Below, piece after piece: positions 38,413 to 52,147 of a DNA stretch of 64,000 bases. A program made the translations under genes and the position numbers. The stretch is from positions 3,410,001-3,474,000 of the forward strand of contig CP007152.1 of the NCBI GenBank assembly GCA_000831005.1, given 5' to 3'. The stretch's first letter is position 1, and the number at the start of each line of letters is the position of its first letter. Under the pieces are notes generated by a model, which had not been told where the DNA came from, made no database searches, and saw only the letters and a program-made list of their open reading frames with translations. This DNA is from Marinobacter salarius (lineage in GTDB: Bacteria > Pseudomonadota > Gammaproteobacteria > Pseudomonadales > Oleiphilaceae).

Positions 38413-39197
38413 ATGGATATTGATTTCCCCCTGGTTCTGGTTGTTCTGACGTTTGCAACGGGGCTGATCTGGCTGTTGGATGTTGTATTTCTGCGTAAGC
38501 GCAGGCTCGCGGTCGCAGAAGGCGCCAGCGGGGAGGTTGAGGCTGAGGAAGAACCGAAGGAGCCTTACCTCGTTGATCTTAGCCGTTCGTTCTTCCCGGT
38601 GCTGGCGGTGGTGCTGGTTCTGCGCTCGTTTCTGGTGGAGCCTTTCCAGATTCCGTCCGGCTCCATGTTGCCTACCCTTGAAGTCGGAGACTTCATCCTC
38701 GTTAACAAATACGCCTACGGCTTCGCCTGCCGGTTGCGGGCAACAAAATCCTGGCAGTGGATGACCCCCAGCGCGGTGACATCATGGTGTTCCGCTATCC
38801 GGATGACGGTAGCACCAATTACATCAAGCGGGTGGTCGGGCTTCCGGGAGACCGTATCCGATACCAGGATCGGGAGCTGTTTATCAACGGCGATAAAGTG
38901 GAGACGCGCTTTGTTGCCCGGCTGCCACCAGTGGAGCTGAGACGTGAATACCTGGGCGACGTTGAGCACGACATCTTCCTGACCCTGGGGCGCACGGGGC
39001 GCTCTGGTGAAGGCGAGTGGGTGGTGCCGGAAGGCGAGTATTTCGTGATGGGTGATAATCGGGACAACAGTAATGACAGTCGCTATTGGGGCTTTGTTCC
39101 GGATGAAATGGTCGTTGGCAAGGCGTTCGCGATCTGGATGCACTGGCAATCGCTCACCAGTCTGCCATCCTTTGACCGAGTGGGCGGTTTGGAATAA
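38413..39197 (+). CDS. lepB: Signal peptidase I (apparent frameshift)
   Basis: Inner-membrane protease that removes signal peptides from exported proteins. Two N-terminal membrane helices (about residues 5-25 and 57-75) flank an acidic loop. The catalytic Ser lies in IPSGSMLPTL and the general-base Lys in NYIKRVVGLPGDRI; the C-terminal box GDNRDNSNDSR is intact. One C is missing near 38724 (should read KYAYGFRLPVAGNKILAVDD). The corrected length is about 261 residues. It starts 11 bases after lepA. Confidence 0.94.
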
Positions 39198-39226
39198 GTA
39201 CGTTGTTATTCAGGGGTGTATCTAAC

Positions 39227-39616
39227 ATGAAGAAGAACAGTCTTTCCTCCATGCATCGGCAGTCGGGTGCATCGGCGCTCGTTATCATGATTATGGTGCT
39301 CTTTTTCGGCGGCTTGCTGACACTGGCCATCAAGCTGGGGCCAGCGTATCTTGATGACATTACCATTCAGGAAGCGCTTGAGAGCCTGGAAGGAACAGAG
39401 GACCTTTCCACCATGGGGCCTGCTCAGGTGAGAAGTCTGATAAACAAGCGACTTAGCGTGAACAATGTTCGCGGTTTTGATGAAAAGAACATCACCGTTG
39501 AGAAGGACGGGGATCTGGTCATCATCAAGGTGGATTACGAAGTCCGTAATAACCTGTTCCGTAATGTGGATACCGTTATCCATTTTCAACATGAGTATGA
39601 GATGAAGGGCAAGTGA
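39227..39616 (+). CDS. DUF4845 membrane protein
   Basis: A 129-residue protein with an N-terminal membrane segment (about residues 18-38, [20 protein letters not shown]) and a soluble C-terminal domain facing the periplasm ([17 protein letters not shown] and onward). DUF4845 genes commonly lie between lepB and rnc in gammaproteobacteria; the role is unknown, though the pilin-like N-terminus has been noted. A GGGGTG element before 39227 supports this ATG. It overlaps rnc by four bases. Confidence 0.78.
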   Translation: MKKNSLSSMHRQSGASALVIMIMVLFFGGLLTLAIKLGPAYLDDITIQEALESLEGTEDLSTMGPAQVRSLINKRLSVNNVRGFDEKNITVEKDGDLVIIKVDYEVRNNLFRNVDTVIHFQHEYEMKGK

Positions 39617-40302
39617 GTTCGCAACCGGATCTCGAGCAGTTACAGCGACGTATCGGCTACCAGTTCAAGACGCCTGAGCGGCTGTTGCTGGCGCTGACCC
39701 ATAGGAGTTTTGGCAACCAGAACAATGAGCGCCTGGAGTTCCTGGGTGATTCCATCGTTAACATGGTCATTGCTGAATACCTGTACCTGCATTTTGAAAA
39801 AGCCCGGGAAGGTCAGTTGAGCCGTCTGAGAGCCCGTATGGTCAAGGGTGTAACCCTCGCGGAAATTGGCCGTGAATTCGAATTGGGCAAGTACCTCAGG
39901 CTGGGTTCCGGTGAAATGAAGAGCGGTGGTTTCCGTCGTGAATCCATTCTTGCCGACGCTGTTGAATCCATCATCGGTGCCATATACCTGGACAGTGATT
40001 TTCACACCTGTCGGGAACAGGTTTTGCGCTGGTTTGAGGTACGCCTTCAGAAGCTGGATCTGCAGGATACCCAGAAAGACCCCAAAACCCGGCTCCAGGA
40101 GTACCTGCAGTCACGGCAGTTTCCGCTGCCTCGCTATGACGTCATTTCCGTGGATGGTGAAGCCCACGCCCAGACGTTCCATGTTTCCTGTGCCCTGCCA
40201 TCACTTGACCGAAAAACGACCGGCACGGGCAATAGCCGTCGAATCGCCGAGCAGCAGGCCGCCCGCAATGCCCTTAAGCAACTGGGTGTGGAGAATGACT
40301 GA
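39613..40302 (+). CDS. rnc: Ribonuclease III
   Basis: Double-strand-specific RNase for rRNA processing and antisense turnover. The 229-residue product has the catalytic signature [10 protein letters not shown], a second acidic cluster ([14 protein letters not shown]), and a C-terminal dsRNA-binding domain ([20 protein letters not shown]). The start is GTG at 39613, overlapping the upstream stop, and the stop shares a base with the era start, so the three genes are translationally coupled. Confidence 0.95.
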   Translation: MSSQPDLEQLQRRIGYQFKTPERLLLALTHRSFGNQNNERLEFLGDSIVNMVIAEYLYLHFEKAREGQLSRLRARMVKGVTLAEIGREFELGKYLRLGSGEMKSGGFRRESILADAVESIIGAIYLDSDFHTCREQVLRWFEVRLQKLDLQDTQKDPKTRLQEYLQSRQFPLPRYDVISVDGEAHAQTFHVSCALPSLDRKTTGTGNSRRIAEQQAARNALKQLGVEND

Positions 40303-41219
40303 TGAATGATGTGACTCGTCCGGAAAACCCGGACAGCCGTTGTGGTTTTGTGGCGATCGTCGGTCGGCCCAATGTGGGCAAGTCCACATTGCTGAACCAC
40401 ATTCTGGGCCAGAAGCTCAGTATTACGTCCCGTAAACCCCAGACAACCCGTCATCAGGTACTGGGCATCAAGACCGAAGGCCCGGTTCAGGCAATTTACG
40501 TGGATACGCCGGGGATGCACGAAGAAGAACCTCGCGCTATTAACCGGTATATGAACAAGGCGGCGACATCGGCCCTCAAGGATGTCGATGTCGCTGTGTT
40601 TGTTGTCGACCAGATGGCGTGGACGACGGCGGACGAAATGGTTCTGGAGAAACTCAGTAGCCTGAAATGCCCGGTGATTCTGGCAGTGAACAAGGTCGAC
40701 CGCATTGAAAATCGGGAGGCCCTGTTGCCGCACCTCGATATGCTATCCCGGAAGCGCGAGTTTGCCGAAATCATTCCGTTATCAGCTCTCAAGGGGATGA
40801 ACCTGGAGCCGCTGGAGGCTGCGGTCAGTCGGTTCCTGCCGGAAAGTGTGCATTTTTACCCGGATGACCAGATCACGGATCGCAGCGAACGGTTTATGGC
40901 TTCCGAAATGGTGCGGGAGAAAATTACCCGGCAACTGGGAGCAGAACTGCCTTACTCCGTGGCGGTCGAGATCGAAGAATTTCGCAAGGACGGTAAGACT
41001 CTTCACATTTCTGCGCTGATACTGGTAGAGCGTGAGGGCCAGAAGAAGATCATTATTGGCGACAAGGGCGAACGCCTGCGGCGCATCGGTCAGGAAGCCA
41101 GAACGGATATGGAGCGCCTGTTCGACAGTAAAGTCATGCTGAGGCTCTGGGTCAAGGTCAAGCGAGGTTGGGCGGACAGCGACCGGGCATTGAAAAGCCT
41201 GGGTATGAACGACTTCTGA
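40302..41219 (+). CDS. era: GTPase Era
   Basis: Essential GTPase that binds 16S rRNA during 30S maturation. The 305-residue protein has [12 protein letters not shown] (G1), VDTPGM (G3), NKVD (G4) and a C-terminal KH domain with [18 protein letters not shown]. The start shares one base with the rnc stop (TGATG). recO follows after seven bases, as in most gammaproteobacteria. Confidence 0.96.
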   Translation: MNDVTRPENPDSRCGFVAIVGRPNVGKSTLLNHILGQKLSITSRKPQTTRHQVLGIKTEGPVQAIYVDTPGMHEEEPRAINRYMNKAATSALKDVDVAVFVVDQMAWTTADEMVLEKLSSLKCPVILAVNKVDRIENREALLPHLDMLSRKREFAEIIPLSALKGMNLEPLEAAVSRFLPESVHFYPDDQITDRSERFMASEMVREKITRQLGAELPYSVAVEIEEFRKDGKTLHISALILVEREGQKKIIIGDKGERLRRIGQEARTDMERLFDSKVMLRLWVKVKRGWADSDRALKSLGMNDF

Positions 41220-41226
41220 GGCAGCT

Positions 41227-41955
41227 ATGACGGGGCCAATGCAACAGGAGCCCGCGTATGTCCTCCACCGCCGGCCCTGGCGCGAAACCAGTCTGATGGT
41301 GGATGTGTTTTCCCTCAACGCGGGCCGGGTAACCGTGATTGCCCGTGGTGGCAACAGCGCAAAGAGCCCGCTCAAGGCGCAGTTGCAACCGTTCCAGCCT
41401 CTGTTGCTGGACTGGACCGGACGCAGCGACCTGAAGACGCTGACTCAGGCGGACGTTCGCAGCGGCCCCACCCTGAAGCGCACTCTCTCCCTGTACAGCG
41501 GTCTTTACGTGAATGAGTTATTGCAGCGTCTGCTGCCGATGGCCGACCCTCACCACCAACTCTTTGCTGCCTACATTGATGTGATTGCTGAGTTGTCGGA
41601 AGCCAGTGACGTGGAGCCGGTTCTTCGACGTTTCGAGCAATCCCTGGCTGCGGAACTCGGGTATGACTTCGTCTGGGATCAGGCGATGGATAGTGGACAG
41701 CCGGTCGAGGCCGGTGGGCTTTATTGCTATGATCCGGAGCAGGGGATTCTGGCCGAGCCCTCGCCGGGCTCCAGGCTCCGGAACCTGCCCGGGGATACAC
41801 TGTTGGCGCTGGCTGATGGCGACCTCGAATCTGCGGAGTGCCGGCGCATCGCCAAGCGGGTAACAAGGGTACTTGTGGACTACCTGTTGCAGGGCAAGGT
41901 GCTCCATAGCAGAAGCCTGTTCAGTCATCATCGAGGAGACCGTAATGACCTCTAG
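41227..41955 (+). CDS. recO: DNA repair protein RecO
   Basis: Helps RecR load RecA on SSB-coated single-stranded DNA in the RecFOR pathway. The 242-residue product begins with an OB fold ([20 protein letters not shown], then [20 protein letters not shown]) and continues with the helical domain ([20 protein letters not shown]). No zinc-binding Cys set is evident, as in E. coli RecO. It overlaps pdxJ by 11 bases. Confidence 0.92.
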   Translation: MTGPMQQEPAYVLHRRPWRETSLMVDVFSLNAGRVTVIARGGNSAKSPLKAQLQPFQPLLLDWTGRSDLKTLTQADVRSGPTLKRTLSLYSGLYVNELLQRLLPMADPHHQLFAAYIDVIAELSEASDVEPVLRRFEQSLAAELGYDFVWDQAMDSGQPVEAGGLYCYDPEQGILAEPSPGSRLRNLPGDTLLALADGDLESAECRRIAKRVTRVLVDYLLQGKVLHSRSLFSHHRGDRNDL

Positions 41956-42694
41956 CTCAATGAAGCCCAGAGTTTTGCTGGGTGTGAATATTGACCATGT
42001 TGCTACCTTGCGTCAGGCCAGGGGAACCCGATATCCGGATCCGGTACAGGCTGCGATTCTGGCGGAAGAGGCGGGTGCCGATGGTATCACCATCCATCCC
42101 CGCGAAGATCGCAGGCACATCCAGGACCGTGATGTGCTCCTGCTGAAGGAAATCCTCACCACCAAGATGAACCTGGAAATGGCGGTCACTGATGCGATGC
42201 TGGCATTCGCCGAGCAGGTGCGGCCGGAATGTGTGTGTCTGGTGCCCGAAAAGCGTGAAGAGCTGACAACTGAAGGCGGCCTGGATGTGGACGGCCAGGA
42301 GGCGCGGGTGGCTAAAGCCTGTGACAGGTTGGCAAAGGTTGGTGCCGAGGTCTCCCTGTTTATCGATCCGGATGTAACGCAGATTGATGCGGCAGTCCGT
42401 TGCGGTGCGCCGGTGGTGGAACTGCACACGGGGGAATACGCGGAAGCGACAGACCCTCAGATTGTTGAGGCGGCTTTTAACACCTTGCAGGACGCGGTGA
42501 CTTACGCTCGCAAGAAAGGGTTGGTGGTCAACGCCGGCCACGGTCTGCACTACCACAACACTGAACGCGTTGCCGCCATCGCGGGTATCAACGAACTCAA
42601 CATTGGCCATGCCATCATTGCCAGGGCGGTGTTTACCGGGCTCAAAGAGGCGGTAAAGGATATGAAAGCAATCCTCGAAAGCGCCCGAACCTAA
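41945..42694 (+). CDS. pdxJ: Pyridoxine 5'-phosphate synthase
   Basis: Condenses 1-deoxyxylulose-5-phosphate with 3-amino-2-oxopropyl phosphate in vitamin B6 synthesis. The 249-residue TIM barrel shows [20 protein letters not shown] near the N-terminus, [16 protein letters not shown], and the closing [19 protein letters not shown] ribosome site and the alignment place the start at 41945, inside the recO end. It is the last gene of the lepA cluster and converges on gacS with only 15 bp between. Confidence 0.95.
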   Translation: MTSSSMKPRVLLGVNIDHVATLRQARGTRYPDPVQAAILAEEAGADGITIHPREDRRHIQDRDVLLLKEILTTKMNLEMAVTDAMLAFAEQVRPECVCLVPEKREELTTEGGLDVDGQEARVAKACDRLAKVGAEVSLFIDPDVTQIDAAVRCGAPVVELHTGEYAEATDPQIVEAAFNTLQDAVTYARKKGLVVNAGHGLHYHNTERVAAIAGINELNIGHAIIARAVFTGLKEAVKDMKAILESART

Positions 42695-42709
42695 GGCGCT
42701 GATCGTCCC

Positions 42710-45596
<2,887 letters not shown>

Positions 45597-45843
45597 AGTG
45601 AGTTCCCGATTGACGTCGCCGGCCTGATATCCGGCATTCTTCCCTGTCAGAATAGTTGATTCCACGCAGTCTGGCCGTGATGGCGTCCCCGGATATAGCC
45701 CACAGTCATGGATATAGCGAGAAGCTGTATTGGGAGACTGCGGATATTCCGCGTATCATGCGAACCCGGAGTGTATCACAGGCTTGTGTCGTCGGCGTTA
45801 CCTGCTGGCGGCGGGTTCCGGAAGAATTGAGGAAGGTTACAAC

Positions 45844-46736
45844 ATGCATTTCCCGACCATTGAAGATTATGTAGGTATACGCCTCTTGTGCGTCTGCAGC
45901 GACTTCCGGGCGAGACCAGCAATGTGATTCTGGCCAAGCTTGAGGGTAATAACCCCGCCGGTTCGGTGAAAGATCGTCCTGCTATCAGCATGATCCAGGA
46001 AGCAGAGCGCCGGGGTGAAATCAAACCAGGCGATACCCTGATCGAAGCCACCAGTGGAAATACCGGAATTGCCCTGGCGATGGCGGCTGCCATCAAGGGC
46101 TACCGTATGGTGCTGATCATGCCAGCGAACATGAGCGAGGAGCGTCGGGCGTCGATGCGCGCCTATGGGGCGGAGATTGTCACCGTCACCAAAGAGGAAG
46201 GCATGGAAACCGCCCGCGACCTGGCCCAACAAATGGAGGCGGAAGGCAAGGGTAAAGTGCTGGATCAGTTTGCCAACCAGGACAACCCGCTGGCGCATTA
46301 CCGCACCACCGGCCCGGAAATCTGGGAGCAGACGGCAGGGCGGGTTACGCATTTTGTCAGCTCCATGGGTACCACCGGAACCATCATGGGCGTGTCCAGG
46401 TATTTCAAGGAACGGAATCCCGATATCCAGATTGTTGGCCTGCAGCCCCAGGAAGGAGCGTCTATCCCCGGTATCCGGCGCTGGCCGGAGCCGTACCTGC
46501 CGAAAATTTTTGATGCCACCCGTGTGGACACGGTCATGGACATCGGCCAGCAGGAAGCTGAGGACACCATGCGTGCCCTGGCCAGCGAGGAAGGCATTTT
46601 CTGTGGTGTTTCATCAGGTGGCTCCATCGCTGCAGCCCTCAAGCTGTCGGCACAGGTTGAAAACGCGGTGATCGTGGCCATTATCTGTGACCGGGGTGAT
46701 CGTTACCTTTCCACCGGTGTGTTTCCCGGTGCCTGA
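45844..46736 (+). CDS. cysM: Cysteine synthase B (apparent frameshift)
   Basis: PLP enzyme making cysteine from O-acetylserine; the B isoform can use thiosulfate. The lysine that binds PLP lies in NPAGSVKDRP, with the substrate loop TSGNTG and the Gly-rich SSMGTTGTIMG. One A is missing near 45877 (should read EDYVGNTPLVRLQRLPGETS). The corrected length is about 297 residues. The ending RGDRYLSTGVFP is typical of CysM over CysK. A GAGGAAG site precedes the ATG. It is first of cysM-rlmD-relA-mazG. Confidence 0.94.
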
Positions 46737-46772
46737 ACCCATCAAGACCTGAATCCAGTTAAGAGACTTTCT

Positions 46773-48108
46773 ATGAGTAGAAGACGCAGGAAGGCCCTGC
46801 CAAGCGAACCGGTGCGCTGTGTGATTGAAACCCTCAGTCACGATGGCCGGGGCATCGCCCGGGACAACGGTAAGGCACAGTTCGTTGACGGCGCCCTGCC
46901 TGGCGAGACGGTCATGGCCAAATTTACCAGTACACGCAGCAAGTTCGATGAATTACGTGCTGTGGAAGTGCTTGAAGCCGACGACGCGCGTATGACTCCG
47001 CCCTGCGACTTTGCCGACCTGTGTGGTGGGTGTAGTCTTCAGCACATGAGTGGCGATGCCCAGATCCGGTTCAAGGAAGATACTGCGGGAGCATTTTGCC
47101 CATTTTGGGGGCATTGAACCGGACGAGTGGGTGGCGCCCATGCGTTCCCCGGCTCTGGGCTATCGTCGCAAGGCACGGCTGGGCGTGAAATACGTGCCAG
47201 CACGGGAATCGGTGCTGGTCGGGTTCCGAGAAAAGCGCAACAGTTTCCTGACCGATATTGATCGTTGCGTGGTGTTGGATCCGCGTATCGGCGATCGCAT
47301 CACGCCGCTACGTGAACTTCTTCATGGCATGGACGCCTATCGTCGCATACCGCAGGTGGAAGTCGCCTGCGGCGACGATTCGGCGGCGATGATATTCCGC
47401 AACATGGACCCGTTGAGCGATTCCGACAGGCAGTCGTTGATCGATTTCGGCCAGGCCCATGACTTGCATATCTATCTGCAACCGAAAGGGCCGGATACGG
47501 TTCACAGAATCTGGCCCGAGACCGGCGAAGAGCGACTGTCCTACGACATGGAGGAATTCGACCTGACCATGAAGTTCCATCCCATGGACTTTACCCAGGT
47601 CAATGTGGACATCAATCGCAACATGGTACATCGGGCCGTCGAGTGGCTGGACATCCAGCCCGGTGAGCGGGTGTTGGACCTGTTTTGCGGACTGGGTAAT
47701 TTCACCCTGCCGCTGGCTCGCCGTGCCGGGCAGGTGGTTGGAGTGGAAGGTGACGATGCCATGGTCGTCCGCGGGCGGGAAAATGCGGAACTCAACGGGC
47801 TATCGAATGTCGCATTCCACGGCGCTGACTTGCAGGCGGATTTCACAGCACAACCGTGGGCAGCGGAAGGGTTTGACAAAATCCTGATTGATCCGCCGCG
47901 TTCCGGAGCCCAGGAGGTGTGTGAATACCTGACAGCCTTTGGTGCGAAGCGAATTGTTTATGTTTCCTGTAACCCGGCCACGCTGGCCAGGGACGCAGGG
48001 GTGATGGTACGTAATGGTTATCGACTGGTGAGGGCGGGCGTTATGGACATGTTTCCCCACACCACTCATGTTGAATCCATGGCGATGTTCGAGCGCGTGG
48101 ATAATTGA
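46773..48108 (+). CDS. rlmD: 23S rRNA (uracil-1939-C5)-methyltransferase RlmD (apparent frameshift)
   Basis: SAM-dependent enzyme that makes m5U1939 in 23S rRNA. An N-terminal TRAM domain ([19 protein letters not shown]) precedes the Fe-S cluster Cys ([14 protein letters not shown] and a later Cys in DRC) and the Rossmann domain ([16 protein letters not shown]). The catalytic Cys lies in [13 protein letters not shown]. Near 47083 the frame shifts by two missing bases (probably ACC CTG read as A CTG), restoring [20 protein letters not shown]. The corrected length is about 445 residues. It lies between cysM and relA. Confidence 0.93.
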
Positions 48109-48166
48109 TGCCTCTCGGGACCGGTCAGGGATGGCCGGATAAGCGACCAGGAAGAACAAGAGCGAT

Positions 48167-50402
48167 ATGGTAAAAGTTCGCGAAGACTATGCAGTGACGG
48201 GTGACGGCCAGGTTGATATCGAGCGTTGGGTCCGTCAGATCGAGTCACAGACGCATCTTGAGGATGCTGAACAGTTCCGGCGGGCCTGTGAAATGGCCGC
48301 CGCGATTGATGTCCAGGCGGTACGCGAGGACAGGGTCTGGGCCCCGGGGGCCAGCAGCTTCCGAACCGGCATCGAAATGGCTCAGGTACTGGTGGAACTG
48401 CACCTCGACCAGACCAGCCTGGTGGCAGCAATTCTCTACCGGGCAGTGCGGGAGGAACGGATTCCCCTGGAGGACATCCGCAAGGAGTTCGGCGATGAGG
48501 TGGCCGGGCTGATTGATGGTGTTCAGCAGATGGCGGCAATATCGTCCATCCATCACCCTCTTAAGGGTAATGTGCTGGGCCAGACCGAGGGCCAGCTCGA
48601 TAACGTTCGCAAGATGCTGGTCACCATGATCGACGACGTCCGGGTGGCGCTGATCAAGCTTGCAGAGCGGACCTGCGCCATTCGTGCGGTGAAAAACGCG
48701 TCTGAAGAGAAGCGCATGCGTGTGGCCCGCGAGGTGTTTGATATCTATGCGCCGTTGGCGCATCGACTGGGAATCGGTCACATCAAGTGGGAACTGGAAG
48801 ATCTTTCGTTCCGCTACCTGCACGAAACCGCTTACAAAAAGATCGCCAAGCTGCTCGATGAAAAACGGCTTGACCGCGAAAGCTACATCAAGCGTGTCAT
48901 CACCACCATCAAGGACGAACTGGATGCGTCTGGAATAGACGGTGAGCTTTCAGGGCGTGCGAAGCACATCTACAGTATCTGGCGGAAGATGCGGCGCAAG
49001 GGCATCGACTTTTCTCAGGTGTACGATGTTCGGGCCGTCCGTATCCTGGTGCCTGAGGTCCGTGACTGTTACGCCGCGCTTGGTATCGTGCACACACTCT
49101 GGCGCCATATTCCCAACGAATTCGACGACTACGTTGCCAATCCCAAGGAAAACGGGTATCAGTCCCTGCACACGGCTGTCATCGGCCCTGAAGGCAAGGT
49201 GATGGAAGTGCAGATCCGTACCCAGGCCATGCATGAGGAAGCTGAGCTTGGCGTTTGTGCTCACTGGCTCTACAAAGGCATGGATAAGGGCAACCGGTCC
49301 GTGGGCTATGACGCCAAGATCAACTGGCTGCGCCAAGTGCTGGAGTGGCAGGAGGAACTCGGCGACCTGTCCGGGCTGGCGGATCATCTCAAATCCGATG
49401 TCGCCTCCGATCGGGTCTATGTGTTCACGCCCGAAGGCCATGTGGTGGACCTGCCACAAGGCGCGACGCCGGTGGACTTCGCCTATCGTGTGCACACGGA
49501 AATCGGTCATGCCTGTCGCGGGGCCAAGGTTAATAGCCGTATCGTGCCGCTGACTTATCCGCTGAAGACCGGCGACCAGATATCCATTCTCACGTCCAAT
49601 AACCAGGCGCCCAGCCGTGACTGGCTTAACCCGAGCCTGGGCTATATCCAGACTTCCCGTGCCCGGGCCAAGGTTACCCACTGGTTCAAGCAACAGGACC
49701 GCGATCGCAACATTGTTGATGGTCGGGCCATTTTGGAAGACGAGTTCAAACGCCTGTCGCTGTACGAGGTGGACCTCAACGACCTGGCTCGCAAAGTGAA
49801 TTACCAGGCTGCCGAGGACATGTATGCGGCAGTGGGGGCCGGGGATCTTCGGCCCACCCACGTGGCTAACGTCGCCCAGCAGATGCTGGAGCCGAAATCC
49901 GAGCAACTGGATCTGAAGCTCAGCACACAGAGGCGCAAGCCTACGACACCGAATCGGATATCCAGATTCTGGGCGTTGGCAAGCTCAAGACCCAGGTGGC
50001 GAAATGCTGCAAACCCCTGCCGGGTGATCCGATCGGTGGCTACATCACCGTCGGCCGTGGTGTCACCGTGCATCGGCAGGATTGCATCACCTTCCTGAAT
50101 CTGAAGGAGTTCGAGCCCAATCGGATTATCGAGGTGAGTTGGGGCGGTCAGCCTGTAGCCGTGTATCCCGTTGATGTAGAAATTGAAGCTTACGACCGCT
50201 CCGGGTTGTTGCGGGATATCACCCAGGTGCTGTCGTCTTCCAAAAGTGACGTTCTGGCACTCAATACCTTGTCCAACAAGGATGAGAACACAGCCACCAT
50301 GACCGTTACCCTGGAAATTTCAGCCTTGATCAGTTGGCCAAGTTGCTCGCCCAGATTCGCAATCTCCCCAACATCATTAATGTCAGGCGAAAGCGATCAT
50401 GA
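48167..50402 (+). CDS. relA: GTP pyrophosphokinase RelA (apparent frameshifts)
   Basis: Ribosome-associated (p)ppGpp synthetase of the stringent response. The order is an N-terminal pseudo-hydrolase domain, the synthetase domain (SIWRKMRRKGIDFSQVYDVR, then PKENGYQSLHTAV), TGS (DRVYVFTPEGHVVDLPQGAT), zinc-finger/helical region (AKCCKPLPGDPIGGY) and ACT. Single bases are missing near 49930 and near 50323; restoring both gives the normal end NLPNIINVRRKRS and about 745 residues. The stop overlaps the mazG ATG (ATGA). Confidence 0.95.
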
Positions 50403-51256
50403 GCTATTCCATTGACGATCTTAAAACCTTGATGACACGGCTTCGGGACCCGGAGTCCGGGTGCCCGTGGGATACCCGCCAGAGCTATAAGACCATCGTG
50501 CCCCACACCATTGAAGAGGCCTACGAGGTTGCCGATGCCATCGACCGTGAAGACTACCCGCACCTGGAAGATGAACTGGGTGATCTGCTGTTTCAGGTGA
50601 TCTTCTACAGCCAGATGGGGAAGGAAGATAACCACTTCGACTTCGACTCGGTGGTTGATAACCTCGTGCGCAAGCTGGTCCGGCGTCATCCCCACGTGTT
50701 CCCGGAAGGCACCCTGGAAAGCAGGATCGATCCGAACAACCGGCCCAGTGAGGCTGATATCAAGGCGAGCTGGGAACGTATCAAGGCAGAGGAGCGGGCG
50801 GCGAAGCCGGAGGCGTCTGTGGAGACTGCGCCATCAAGCCGGCTCGACGGCATTGCCCGGACGCTCCCCGCAATGGTGCGCGCTGAGAAACTTCAGCGCA
50901 GGGCCGCCAACCATGGCTTTGACTGGCCAGAGGTTGAGCCGGTCTTCGACAAGCTTCACGAAGAGATCGATGAGCTAAAGAAAGCCTGGTATGACGCGAG
51001 TTCCGGCGATGGTCCGGCGGAGGCGGTGGAGGACGAGCTGGGTGACCTGTTGTTTGTGTGCGTCAACCTGGCACGTTTCATGAAGGTTAATCCTGAGCAG
51101 GCCCTCAACAGCACGAATCACAAGTTTGAGATGCGATTCCGTGCTATTGAGGAGCACCTCGAACGCGAAGGCCGTGATCTTGATGGCGAATCGCTGGAGG
51201 CATTGGACGCCGTCTGGCAAGCCGTCAAAGGGGTTGAAAAGACTCGTAAAAGGTAA
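50399..51256 (+). CDS. mazG: Nucleoside triphosphate pyrophosphohydrolase MazG
   Basis: Hydrolyses NTPs and dNTPs to monophosphates, proposed as a housecleaning enzyme that also tempers (p)ppGpp signalling. The 285-residue product has two MazG repeats; the EExxE metal-binding pattern is clear in HTIEEAYEVADAIDREDYPH with ELGDLLFQVIFYSQ, and again near 190-225 (ELGDLLFVCVNLARF). It overlaps relA by four bases, a conserved pairing. A terminator hairpin includes its stop codon. Confidence 0.93.
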   Translation: MSYSIDDLKTLMTRLRDPESGCPWDTRQSYKTIVPHTIEEAYEVADAIDREDYPHLEDELGDLLFQVIFYSQMGKEDNHFDFDSVVDNLVRKLVRRHPHVFPEGTLESRIDPNNRPSEADIKASWERIKAEERAAKPEASVETAPSSRLDGIARTLPAMVRAEKLQRRAANHGFDWPEVEPVFDKLHEEIDELKKAWYDASSGDGPAEAVEDELGDLLFVCVNLARFMKVNPEQALNSTNHKFEMRFRAIEEHLEREGRDLDGESLEALDAVWQAVKGVEKTRKR

Positions 51257-51285
51257 CGGATAAGTACAATCCGTTACCAAGTTTT
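51252..51285 (+). terminator. Rho-independent terminator after mazG
   Basis: Perfect 10-bp stem GGTAACGGAT / ATCCGTTACC with a 7-base loop and AAGTTTT tail. The mazG stop lies in the left arm. Confidence 0.82.
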
Positions 51286-51384
51286 CCGCCCCTGGTGCGG
51301 TCGCTTCGTCTACACTTCCGGTTAAGGATGCACACACTTTGTGCACCCTGTGGGCCACCAAGAAGATGCAGGAGTGAAGGCACC

Positions 51385-51729
51385 ATGAAAATCAAAGATC
51401 TGGTCAACTACTGGGACAAGCACGCACGTGGTCGGCTGACCCGTGATGCGTATTTTGCCGACCTCTCTGACCAGCATCACAAGCGACTGGAAAAACTGGC
51501 CGCGTTGTATCCGATGAAGTCTTCCCAGGACCTGATGCGAGACCTGATTTCCGCTGCCCTTGATGAGCTGGAAACCAGCTTTCCGTACGTTCAGGGGTCT
51601 AAGGTTGTTGCGTTCGATGAAGACGGCTTCGAAATCTATGAAGATCAGGGGATGACCCCGCGCTTCATCAGTCTCAGCCAGAAGCATATCCAGCGGCTGA
51701 AGGCGCGCCAGCTCGAATCGGTTGCCTGA
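51385..51729 (+). CDS. Small conserved protein of unknown function (paralog of the gene at 51813)
   Basis: A 114-residue soluble, mostly helical protein. The core RLEKLAALYPMKSSQDLMRD followed by LISAALDELETSFPYVQG is conserved in related Pseudomonas proteins that databases sometimes label pilus tip or pilin-assembly components, a label I see no support for. The ATG at 51385 follows GGAGTGAAGG. The mirror-image gene at 51813-52044 shares the core pattern of aliphatic helix, Tyr-Pro, then (I/L)GAALDDL/ISAALDEL. Confidence 0.75.
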   Translation: MKIKDLVNYWDKHARGRLTRDAYFADLSDQHHKRLEKLAALYPMKSSQDLMRDLISAALDELETSFPYVQGSKVVAFDEDGFEIYEDQGMTPRFISLSQKHIQRLKARQLESVA

Positions 51730-51773
51730 TCAGGCCAACGCCTGATTGATCGCGACGGCCCTGCGATACCCGA

Positions 51774-51794
51774 CGGGGTGGCTTCGCCACCCCG
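51774..51794. terminator. Hairpin between the two paralogs
   Basis: Perfect 9-bp stem CGGGGTGGC / GCCACCCCG with loop TTC. There is no T run on either side, so it may slow polymerase or stabilise 3' ends. A smaller hairpin (ATCAGGC-CAAC-GCCTGAT) lies at 51729-51746. Confidence 0.5.
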
Positions 51795-51812
51795 CAGAGA
51801 AGTGCCCCCGCT

Positions 51813-52044
51813 TTATTTATCCTTGCCTTCCAGCTTGTCCTTCAACGGGCTCAGCCTGACCAGGTCGTCCAACGCGGCGCCAATCATGTCATTCAGTATG
51901 TCGCTCTCTGAACGATCCGGGTAAAGCTCGGCCAGTGCTGCTATGCGCGCGGCATCTTCCAGCGGCAAGCGGAGATTGTAATCGTGGCTGCGCTCAACAG
52001 ACTCTTTCTTGCTTTCCCAGTGCTTGCAGATCGGTTACTTTCAT
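51813..52044 (-). CDS. Small paralog of the 51385 gene, frame-disrupted
   Basis: The ATG at 52044, after AAGGAG, opens MKVTDLQ and soon meets a stop, while a second frame continues KHWESKKESVERSHDYNLRL, then EDAARIAALAELYPDRSESD and MIGAALDDLVRLSPLKDKLE to a TAA at 51815-51813. Joining them needs two added bases or one removed near 52023, giving about 77 residues. The core matches the convergent neighbour at 51385. It could be a sequencing error, as elsewhere in this window, or a real pseudogene; the good ribosome site and intact core favour error. Confidence 0.6.
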
Positions 52045-52147
52045 GGATACTCCTTGCGGCGAAAGGCTTTAATCGTTAGAAAGGCTTTATAAGAGTAAAC
52101 AGTATCGTTAGTTTACTTCGCCTCCGTCAATTTAAAAGGACGTCAAT

